Assembly (NCBI GenBank): GCA_024639205.1
Contig: JAHEIV010000043.1
Coordinates: 1 to 12,028, forward strand
DNA length: 12,028 nucleotides
Reading direction: 5' to 3'
DNA from: Deltaproteobacteria bacterium
Lineage (GTDB): Bacteria > Desulfobacterota > Desulfobacteria > Desulfobacterales > SG8-13
Position numbers and translations under genes: made by a program. The notes beneath the pieces are model-generated. The model had not been told where the DNA came from and did no database searches. It saw only the letters and a list, made by a program, of their open reading frames with translations. The first letter of the stretch is position 1; each line of letters begins with the position of its first letter. Shown one piece after another: positions 6,750-12,028 of the stretch.

Positions 6750-7385
6750 ATGAAACCAACACAACACCATGGAATCAAACTTGTCACATTTGCGGTCTGT
6801 CTTTTTACAGCCTTGTGCATCATCCTGCAATCGGAAATCAACAACTTACCAGTCGCCGGGGCATTGATCGGATTAGACGAAGCATCGGCGTCTGCGCAGT
6901 ACGGCATCCTGGGCCATTTGGCCCCGGAGCTGAAGCTGAACACATGGATTGGCGGTGACGGAGAAGATATAGAGCCCATCCGTTTGAAAGACTACCGTGG
7001 TAAAGTCGTTTACCTTTATTTTTTTCAGGACTGGTGACCGGGATGTCAGCAGGTGGGGTTCCCAACACTCAAAAAACTAACCAAATTCTTTCATGGTGAC
7101 GACCAGGTCCAATTTATCGCTGTTCAAACGGTGTTCGAAGGATACCGTGTCAATACGTCGGACAAACTTCGCCACAACCAGTTACGATACGATGTGAGGA
7201 TCCCCATGGCGCATGCCGCCGGTGATCCTGAAACTCGCGGGATCCCGGAGGTCATGAGAACCTATCGGTCGGGCGGTACGCCCTGGGCCGTAATAATCGA
7301 CCCATCCGGAGTCGTTGCTTACAACGGTTTTCATATCGAGGCCGATCAAGCGGTTTCGTTGATTCAGCAGCTGAATGCTCAGTGA
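6750..7385 (+). CDS. Selenocysteine-containing TlpA-like thioredoxin-fold protein (UGA at 7035-7037 read as Sec)
   Basis: A probable extracytoplasmic thiol/selenol redox protein of the TlpA/redoxin group, 211 residues with Sec96. The ATG at 6750 is preceded by GAGGTGG at good spacing; an in-frame GTG at 6741 overlaps that site. Residues 10-30 are a hydrophobic signal or anchor. The thioredoxin fold then runs across the UGA: RLKDYRGKVVYLYFFQDW before it, U-P-G-C (residues 96-99) as the redox motif, then QQVGFPTLKKLTKFF as the active-site helix, the strand VQFIAVQTVF, and the cis-proline in GGTPWAVIIDPSG (Pro178). Upstream and downstream parts share the frame and no other stop lies between. The first half would end just before the active site, and the second half (GTG 7053) has no properly spaced ribosome site, so neither makes sense alone. 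The alternative, a nonsense-mutated Cys protein, would need TGT or TGC to have become TGA exactly at the catalytic Cys. Confidence 0.85.
7038..7067 (+). promoter_or_regulatory. Candidate bacterial SECIS hairpin
   Basis: Directly after the UGA, UGGG (7054-7057) pairs with CCCA (7061-7064), closing a three-base loop GUU at 7058-7060. Alternatively G7053-U7054 pair with A7065-C7066 around a bulged A7064, making five pairs. The loop starts 20 nt after the UGA and its first base is G, which fits the general bacterial SECIS rule (short apical stem, G at the start of the loop, roughly 16-37 nt from the UGA). The stem is short and was found by eye. Confidence 0.5.
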
Positions 7386-7433
7386 AATTTGCACCAAGCC
7401 TGTCTGGAAACCAGCGGTGAGAGAACACCGGCC

Positions 7434-7498
7434 CGGGACGCCATGCACGGCGTCCCTGCATCCTTCAAGGAACATTGCCTGCCGGGGATTACCCCCGG
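7434..7498. repeat. Two adjacent GC-rich hairpins downstream of the selenoprotein gene
   Basis: GGGACGCC (7435-7442) and GGCGTCCC (7449-7456) form a perfect 8-bp stem with a 6-nt loop. CCGGGG (7482-7487) and CCCCGG (7493-7498) form a perfect 6-bp stem with a 5-nt loop. Neither is followed by a T-run. They may stabilise or end the upstream message, or be REP-like sequences; the GGGACG arm is similar to the GGACGTCC ends of the nearby element. Confidence 0.45.
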
Positions 7499-7582
7499 AT
7501 CGTTCGAATCCCGCCGATGGTTGTGCAGATATCTTGGTGCATTTCCTCCAAACAGTCCAAAAAGGCATGTTCGAATAACCGT

Positions 7583-7620
7583 ATAACCAGCCGCTTCGGC
7601 GCTACAGACCGGCCGGTTAT
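7583..7620. terminator. Candidate terminator hairpin between two convergent genes
   Basis: ATAACCAGCCG (7583-7593) and CGGCCGGTTAT (7610-7620) pair over 10 of 11 positions with one A-C mismatch; an alternative inner hairpin has a CTTCGG tetraloop. On the plus strand CCCTTTTGAG follows. It overlaps the stop codon of the TPM-domain gene and could serve both converging transcripts; the weak T-run lowers certainty. Confidence 0.4.
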
Positions 7621-8663
7621 CCCTTTTGAGGGTGCGGAAAGCCGTGGCGGTCAAAAACCAGGTCGGTAAAGGCGAACATGAACGGGTGATCGGTTAAGCG
7701 GAAGAACCACTGATTTTTGTGGTTAAAGCCGATGGTTTGGCTCATGGCCATAAAATCGAGCATCCAACCCTGATCGCCGCGACGAAAAAAATACGGGCTG
7801 GCGTGTCGGTCGGTCACTGGAAATCGAATCACGGCCAGCTCACCGGAAACTACCGTTTTCGCTAAACCGCTGGTTCGCTGAAGGGTTTGAAGCTCGTTGT
7901 CCTGCTGGGCGTCGGTCACGAGCCATTTGCGGAAAAATTCGCGGGTGTCGTCGGTATAAATCCCCAACGCCGGGTCTTTGACACGCAGGCGCAGGATCTG
8001 CATATACCGCTGCAGGGTCTGCTGCGGTGATGGCTGGGCGGTGTACTTGCCGGCCAGCGGCGAGGCCTCCTTTGCGGGCAGCCCGGAGCCGATCCCGACA
8101 TCCGTGCGGGCGCCGGCGCCACCGGACAGGTGCGCGAGCGTTGTCGACTGTTTAGCGCCGGCGGCAGTCTCCATAAAGCTGTCGTCTCCCATAGCCCGTC
8201 CCACCAGCAGCTCCACGGTGCCTTCAATTCCATGACCGACGCGGTCGGCCTGAAAAAACGACACCATCTGTTTGCGCTCGATCGAACCGACGAAAGCATC
8301 CGTGAAGATCTCCTCCAGATCGTAGCCGACTTCCAGGCGCACCCGTCCACCGGTGGGATCGACGAGAAACAGTAACCCGCGAGCGCCGTTGGTTCTTTTC
8401 CCGATCCGAGCTTTCTCGAAAACGGTCACAGCTTCCGCGTCGATATCCGCAGAAGGGCCGTCAAGGATCACGGTCATGATGTGGATGTCAAAATCTTGCA
8501 GCAGCTTGCGGCAAATCCGGGTAATGCGGCCGCTCTCTGCTGCGCTCAGAAGGTTTGCCCGGTCTTCGACAAACTCGACTTGCTGCGTGCAGCCGACAAT
8601 GATGCCTGTAGCCAGCAGAAAAAAGATCACGAACTCAAAACGGTTTTTTTCCCAAGCGTTCAA
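7617..8663 (-). CDS. TPM-domain lipoprotein with an extra C-terminal domain
   Basis: A membrane-anchored lipoprotein with a TPM (TLP18.3/Psb32/MOLO-1) domain, usually facing the periplasm and of poorly known function. I prefer the TTG at 8663: AGGA lies 6 nt upstream, the 348-residue product starts MNAWEKNRFEFVIFFLL, and the lipobox IVGC ends at Cys25. The open frame extends to TTG/ATG at 8753/8750, but those bases coincide with a good promoter and have no ribosome site. The TPM domain spans about residues 36-170 and shows IHIMTVILDG, ARGLLFLVDPTGGRVRLEVGYDLEE and the following helix. After a Gly/Ala/Ser-rich linker (about 175-210), residues 215-348 form a second region with FFRKWLVTDAQQDNE and PYFFRRGDQGWMLDF, reminiscent of NTF2/SnoaL-like folds but not identified. 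It is downstream of the beta-helix gene, which it does not overlap. Confidence 0.8.
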   Translation of the reverse strand: MNAWEKNRFEFVIFFLLATGIIVGCTQQVEFVEDRANLLSAAESGRITRICRKLLQDFDIHIMTVILDGPSADIDAEAVTVFEKARIGKRTNGARGLLFLVDPTGGRVRLEVGYDLEEIFTDAFVGSIERKQMVSFFQADRVGHGIEGTVELLVGRAMGDDSFMETAAGAKQSTTLAHLSGGAGARTDVGIGSGLPAKEASPLAGKYTAQPSPQQTLQRYMQILRLRVKDPALGIYTDDTREFFRKWLVTDAQQDNELQTLQRTSGLAKTVVSGELAVIRFPVTDRHASPYFFRRGDQGWMLDFMAMSQTIGFNHKNQWFFRLTDHPFMFAFTDLVFDRHGFPHPQKG

Positions 8664-8724
8664 TACCAATCCTAAAGCTTGTTGACGGTTTCCGGCGACG
8701 ATGCCGGTTTTCGTAATCCCTTTT

Positions 8725-8753
8725 ATTATCTCAAATCGATTCGCCAGCATCAA
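8725..8753 (-). promoter_or_regulatory. Sigma70-like promoter of the TPM-domain gene
   Basis: On the minus strand TTGATG (8748-8753) and GATAAT (8725-8730) are separated by 17 nt. Transcription would begin near 8718, about 55 nt before the TTG start at 8663, which supports that shorter start. Confidence 0.5.
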
Positions 8754-8854
8754 GAAGTTCGCATAGGAACATGTCTGGCGATGACGTATTCACCGAATAA
8801 ATTGTATCGGAATCCGGTGGACCTGATCGCTTTTTGAGTTGGGGGATTAGTTTT

Positions 8855-11098
8855 TCAGAAAGGTTGATATTCGAAGGCACCGATGTCCGGCAGCTTGTCC
8901 ACCGGATTGAGATCGATGTCGACGGTCAGACCGACAGGTCTTCCGGCGTCGATCAGCGGCGAGGCAGCGGGCAGGCGAAAGTCTGCATTGCCCGGATCCA
9001 GAAATACAGGCTCGCTTGACTGCGAGTCCGCTCCCTGGCCGGTTCCGCTCTGGTAATCCGCCAATGTGGCGTAATCGCTTCCACCAAAATGAATGAATCC
9101 CGGGCCTTCGGGGCCGACGACGTTGTTGGAAAACACCGTTGCGGTCAGTGCCAGCCCGCCGTCAACGCGGATCTGCACGTCGTTGAGTCCGGTGTTGACA
9201 AAACCCCAGAATACGTTGTTGCGAATTTCGGTTCCGGTGCAGTTGCGATTGATAAACAGGTTGGCCATCCAGCGCGTATCGCTGGTGCCGGCGAAAAATA
9301 TGTTGTTGAACACCTTGTTACCGCCCGGGCCGTCCGGTGAGTAATCGCGCACTACGACGTTGCACATGAACGGGGCAGCGGTCTCGGCGTATCCGATACC
9401 GTTTTCGTACACCAGGTTGTAGTAAAACTGGTTTTCGGCACCGTCGATGACTGCGCCGGCCTTGTAGTTCGAGTAGATCCGGTTGTAACGAACGATGTTG
9501 CGGTTGCTGTGATAAAGAACCAGGCCGCCGGGGTTCCTGCTTAGCGGGTGGCGGTTGTTGTGATGGATTTCGTTTGACTCCACCAGGTTGTCGGAAGTGC
9601 CCGATCCCAGGGAGATGCCTTCACCGTCATCGCCGCTGAACCCCCAGTACCCGTTATACTGCGCCTCGTTGTAAGCGATAAAATTGTGATGGGCCGGTTC
9701 GGATAGTGAAAAGCCGTTACCACCGTTGTAGGCGAATAAATTGTAAGTGAACGTGCCGTTGCCGGCTACTGAGATCAGACCAACGCGGTGGTTGAAAGCA
9801 ACCTTGCATGCGGTGACGGTAACCCGGTGGGCGTTATCGGTGATGGCAATGCCCCCGGCGGCTTTGAATGCGGGATTGCTTGCGGGCCAGCCGACCACGG
9901 ACAACTCTGCAACGGTGATGTCGGATTGATCGATGTAGATGCCGCATTCCCCTTCCGCCCCGGTTTCCGGAACCGATATCTCCAGCAGCATACCGGCATT
10001 TGCGATGCGACCGGATGCATCACGAAAATAGAGCATGCCGCTGCCGGCATCGTAGATCCACATGTGATCATCCAGGGTTGCGACGGTCCGGTTGAAATCT
10101 TTGCCGTTTAGTGCCGACGACCAATTTCCATCGATGCGGATCAGCACCCGTTTGGGCTCGTAGCCGGTCCCCAGCCGATAGATGTCATCCTTGTCGGTTT
10201 CCCATATAAAGATCAGCTCGAGTTCGTCGACCCAGGTGGCTGGGCTGCCGGCAGCAGCGCCGCTAGATGAAAACTCGATCTGATACGCCCCGGATTCATC
10301 GTCAGTGGTGAATTCGACCGACTGCTGTCGCCAGATGCCGTCGCTGGCGCCGGCAATGGAAAATGCGTCCCAGTTTTGTTGGGTGCTCCACGTTTCAAGG
10401 TCATCTTGAAGATAGATCCCGGTGGGGCTATTGAGGAAATGCCGGATGCCAACGGTGCCGTCACCGCGGATCGACTTGGCTTGCCAGCGCATCTTCACCC
10501 GGGCCTTGGCCGGTAAAAACACCGTGGCATAGACTCCGGCGCTCGACCCGTCCCAGCCAAGGCGCATCGCCACGTCACCGCTGCCGGCCGGTGTGTCGGA
10601 TACGGCCTCCACGCGACCGCTGACACTGAAAAAGTGAAGAAAATCGTCTGCCAGACCGTCGTCGGCAATGCCGGTGAACTCTTCAAAGCTCTGATTTCGG
10701 AATGCGTTGCGACCGGGGAGCGTGCTTGCCGTTCCGGCAATGCGTGGCTTGGTTCCCTGGCCGTAGGCACCCAGCACAATGGGTCGATCCGGTCGCCCGG
10801 ACGATGATACCGTCACCTGTTCCCGCCAGGTATCGCCGCGACGGAAATAGATGCGATCACCGGGTTCGAAAAACGTCGCGTTGACCTTCGATACCGTTTT
10901 CCAGGGGGTATCGGCGCTCAGGCCGCTGTTGCGGTCGGAGCCGTCAGCGGCCACGAAATAGGTGCTGTCCTTCGACGCGGACTCCTCGGCCGGCGGTACG
11001 TCCTGCGCACAGGAGAGCACGGTCGCCAGACTCAGCACGCAAGTTGCCCAACAAACGTTCCTCAAGATGTAGTTATTCGCTGCGGTCGAGTGCTGCAT
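8855..11098 (-). CDS. Secreted right-handed beta-helix lipoprotein with inserted jelly-roll-like region
   Basis: A 747-residue surface or periplasmic lipoprotein that probably binds or cleaves a polysaccharide. The ATG at 11098 is the only usable start; its ribosome site is poor. Residues 1-30 are a lipoprotein signal with lipobox VLSC (Cys30). Residues 46-125 open like many beta-helix proteins: YFVAADGSDRNSGLSADTPW, then GDRIYFRRGDTWRE. About 130-297 is a beta-rich insertion (SFEEF, MRLGWDG, WRQQSVEFTTDD, TWVDELELIF) that looks like a CBM4/9-type jelly roll. About 380-640 are parallel beta-helix coils rich in N and Y, such as YNEAQYNGYWGF and NRNIVRYNRIYSNY. The C-terminus DFRLPAASPLIDAGRP...DIGAFEY matches the choice-of-anchor Q motif. 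No lyase catalytic residues can be assigned by eye. The epimerase gene upstream suggests a surface-carbohydrate setting. Confidence 0.85.
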   Translation of the reverse strand: MQHSTAANNYILRNVCWATCVLSLATVLSCAQDVPPAEESASKDSTYFVAADGSDRNSGLSADTPWKTVSKVNATFFEPGDRIYFRRGDTWREQVTVSSSGRPDRPIVLGAYGQGTKPRIAGTASTLPGRNAFRNQSFEEFTGIADDGLADDFLHFFSVSGRVEAVSDTPAGSGDVAMRLGWDGSSAGVYATVFLPAKARVKMRWQAKSIRGDGTVGIRHFLNSPTGIYLQDDLETWSTQQNWDAFSIAGASDGIWRQQSVEFTTDDESGAYQIEFSSSGAAAGSPATWVDELELIFIWETDKDDIYRLGTGYEPKRVLIRIDGNWSSALNGKDFNRTVATLDDHMWIYDAGSGMLYFRDASGRIANAGMLLEISVPETGAEGECGIYIDQSDITVAELSVVGWPASNPAFKAAGGIAITDNAHRVTVTACKVAFNHRVGLISVAGNGTFTYNLFAYNGGNGFSLSEPAHHNFIAYNEAQYNGYWGFSGDDGEGISLGSGTSDNLVESNEIHHNNRHPLSRNPGGLVLYHSNRNIVRYNRIYSNYKAGAVIDGAENQFYYNLVYENGIGYAETAAPFMCNVVVRDYSPDGPGGNKVFNNIFFAGTSDTRWMANLFINRNCTGTEIRNNVFWGFVNTGLNDVQIRVDGGLALTATVFSNNVVGPEGPGFIHFGGSDYATLADYQSGTGQGADSQSSEPVFLDPGNADFRLPAASPLIDAGRPVGLTVDIDLNPVDKLPDIGAFEYQPF

Positions 11099-11185
11099 GG
11101 TTCAGACAATATATGCTCTTTGCGTTAATCGTTTCATCCCTTTTCCCGCATGCCGTCCTGCGACTGCCTCCATCTTTTTGATCAG

Positions 11186-11243
11186 ACCGGTTGTGCACCC
11201 CATCGCTGCCCAGTCAATCACCTTTTGGAGGCACAACACCGGT
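11186..11243 (-). promoter_or_regulatory. Structured leader hairpin of the beta-helix gene
   Basis: ACCGGTTGTGC (11186-11196) pairs with GCACAACACCGGT (11231-11243) as 11 base pairs with a 2-nt bulge, enclosing a 34-nt loop. It would lie at the very 5' end of the transcript from the promoter at 11259-11287, about 90 nt before the start codon. It matches no riboswitch class I recognise. Confidence 0.4.
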
Positions 11244-11258
11244 TAGCCCAAATATACC

Positions 11259-11287
11259 AAGATAGAAGATGGCTTGGAAAGTGTCAA
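11259..11287 (-). promoter_or_regulatory. Sigma70-like promoter of the beta-helix gene
   Basis: On the minus strand a perfect TTGACA (11282-11287) is followed after 17 nt by TATCTT (11259-11264). Transcription would start near 11252, giving a leader of about 150 nt. This is the best promoter match in the window. Confidence 0.6.
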
Positions 11288-11575
11288 AGGAAAAACAATC
11301 GGCTCGCCACCGTGGAACGACCAGGCTTCTATCTTATACGGGCCAGTAAAAACACGGCATCGCTATTGGGAAGATCCGACGGATCGATTCGGATTGATCT
11401 GAATTTGTGGAAGGGCAGGGGGAGAAGCGGGCCGGGCAAGGAACACTCTCACGTACCTGTGTATCCGGTGTCCGCAGCGCGTTTCAGACGGCAATTTGGG
11501 GGGTCGAATCCGGCGCCTGTGGATGCCGTTGTTTTCGAATCGCAGCGACGCTTCATCCGCTGCTGCCTGGCTCGC

Positions 11576-12028
11576 TTACCGTTCCGCGGCTACCGCCGGC
11601 ACGCCTTCATAAATCGTCGGATATTGCAGCGACAACCCCAGGTCTTTCCACAGCAGGTCCGGCTGTACGGCGATGTTGAAGTTGTAGCTGCGCACGGCCC
11701 CCGGTGTCTCGAGTCCCGGGTGCGGGCGAAAACGCCGCAACGGGGTGAGCAGCGCGGCAGCCAGTATGGCCAGCCATCTCGGCAGTAACAGCACGCGCGC
11801 GCTCGGGTAGTGTTTACGGACGATCTCCAGAAATGCGGCCCAGGTAGACGGTAGGCGGTCCCCGATGGGGGTGGTTCCCGAAAAACTCTGTTCGGCACAG
11901 GCGATCATGGCTGCGGCGGCATCGGATACGTGCAGGTGGGTGTAAATGTTGTTCCCGAGACCCGGCAGGATCAGAAGCCCGGCACGCAGCTGCTGGAAAT
12001 AGAGGTCTTGGGCCCCATAGACATGGGG
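11576..12028 (-). CDS. NAD-dependent epimerase/dehydratase (extended SDR), N-terminal part outside window
   Basis: This is the last 150 residues of an extended short-chain dehydrogenase/reductase, a family that mostly acts on nucleotide sugars (epimerases, dehydratases, reductases). The frame is open to the right edge, so the gene begins outside. The visible part starts PHVYGAQDLYF, matching the conserved VYG segment after the catalytic YxxxK, then NNIYTHLHVSDAAAAMIAC, the usual substrate-domain segment, and ends with the typical KDLGLSLQYPTIYEGVP tail. The cofactor-binding GxxGxxG and the catalytic Tyr/Lys lie beyond the edge and cannot be checked. A hydrophobic run WLAILAAALLTPL in the middle is common in the 3-beta-HSD/NAD-epimerase group. 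It is transcribed in the same direction as the beta-helix lipoprotein gene, 477 nt away, which has its own promoter. Confidence 0.82.
   Translation of the reverse strand, partial: PHVYGAQDLYFQQLRAGLLILPGLGNNIYTHLHVSDAAAAMIACAEQSFSGTTPIGDRLPSTWAAFLEIVRKHYPSARVLLLPRWLAILAAALLTPLRRFRPHPGLETPGAVRSYNFNIAVQPDLLWKDLGLSLQYPTIYEGVPAVAAER

Larger units (their letters stand above)
11099..11575. other. 477-nt intergenic region between the epimerase and beta-helix genes
   Basis: No gene can be supported here. It holds the promoter and leader hairpin listed separately. Close to the epimerase stop, GCAGCG (11542-11547) and CGCTGC (11558-11563) could form a small hairpin that ends the epimerase message, but without a T-run. 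The long plus-strand open frame from 11150 to 11788 lacks any protein-like pattern and partly mirrors the epimerase. The stretch 11290-11540 shows nothing I recognise. Confidence 0.6.

Noticed and set aside
6741..7037. Separate 98-codon gene ending at the UGA, and a second gene starting at GTG 7053
   Set aside because: Both are halves of one thioredoxin fold in the same frame; the second has no ribosome site at a useful distance and would begin inside the active-site helix.
7495..7525. GTTCGAATC motif resembling a tRNA T-arm
   Set aside because: The flanking bases do not pair as a T-stem, and no cloverleaf fits.
7386..7616. Short open frames in the gap between the selenoprotein and TPM genes
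   Set aside because: Overlapping small frames on both strands, none with a ribosome site or a recognisable motif; the gap is better explained by hairpins.
11368..11470. GGAAGATC start resembling the E. coli selC tRNA-Sec 5' end
   Set aside because: No complementary GATCTTCC 3' acceptor and no anticodon loop with TCA in a stem were found, so it is a chance match.
11500..11530. tRNA-like T-arm motif (GGTCGAATCC)
   Set aside because: Only one T precedes CGAA, and no D-arm, anticodon arm or matching acceptor stem can be built around it.
11150..11788. 212-codon plus-strand open frame
   Set aside because: Rich in Arg, Gln and Pro with no recognisable pattern, and its 3' part is the complement of the epimerase gene.

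Overview
The window looks like a chromosomal piece of a Desulfobacterota (Desulfosarcina-/Desulfobacteraceae-like) bacterium. The basis is moderately high GC, a UGA-containing thioredoxin-like gene that reads as a selenoprotein, remnants of a REP-associated (RAYT/Y1-type) element with GGACGTCC ends, and the mix of molybdenum hydroxylase, D-2-hydroxyacid dehydrogenase and MFS genes. The assignment is inference; no marker gene is present.

Layout. 1-2459 (+): the 3' two thirds of a xanthine dehydrogenase-family molybdopterin subunit, followed 16 nt later by a D-2-hydroxyacid dehydrogenase, probably one operon. 2620-5569 (-): in transcription order an MFS transporter, a small exported DUF6152-type protein, a four-helix DUF6644-type membrane protein and an exported histidine phosphatase; the last three are tightly packed. 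5734-6246 (-): a GNAT acetyltransferase with its own sigma70-like promoter. 6356-6666: an internally deleted mobile element with 27-bp terminal inverted repeats, a 52-bp tandem duplication of its right end and a short open frame that may be a transposase tail. 6750-7385 (+): a membrane-anchored or exported TlpA-like thioredoxin whose active site is U-P-G-C, with an in-frame UGA at 7035-7037. 7617-8663 (-): a TPM-domain lipoprotein with a second uncharacterised C-terminal half. 8855-11098 (-): a 747-residue secreted lipoprotein with a right-handed beta-helix and an inserted jelly-roll-like region, preceded by a good sigma70-like promoter and a structured leader. 11576-12028 (-): the C-terminal part of an extended-SDR nucleotide-sugar epimerase/dehydratase, cut by the window edge.

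The most notable item is the selenoprotein candidate. A standard gene caller would split it into two meaningless halves exactly at the redox motif, yet the two halves are in the same frame, there are no stops between them, and a small hairpin with a G-starting loop sits 20 nt after the UGA. The rest is envelope-oriented: several products are exported (phosphatase, DUF6152, thioredoxin, TPM lipoprotein, beta-helix lipoprotein). The two dehydrogenase genes and the transporter suggest uptake and oxidation of an organic acid or aromatic/aldehyde substrate, but the substrate cannot be read from the sequence.
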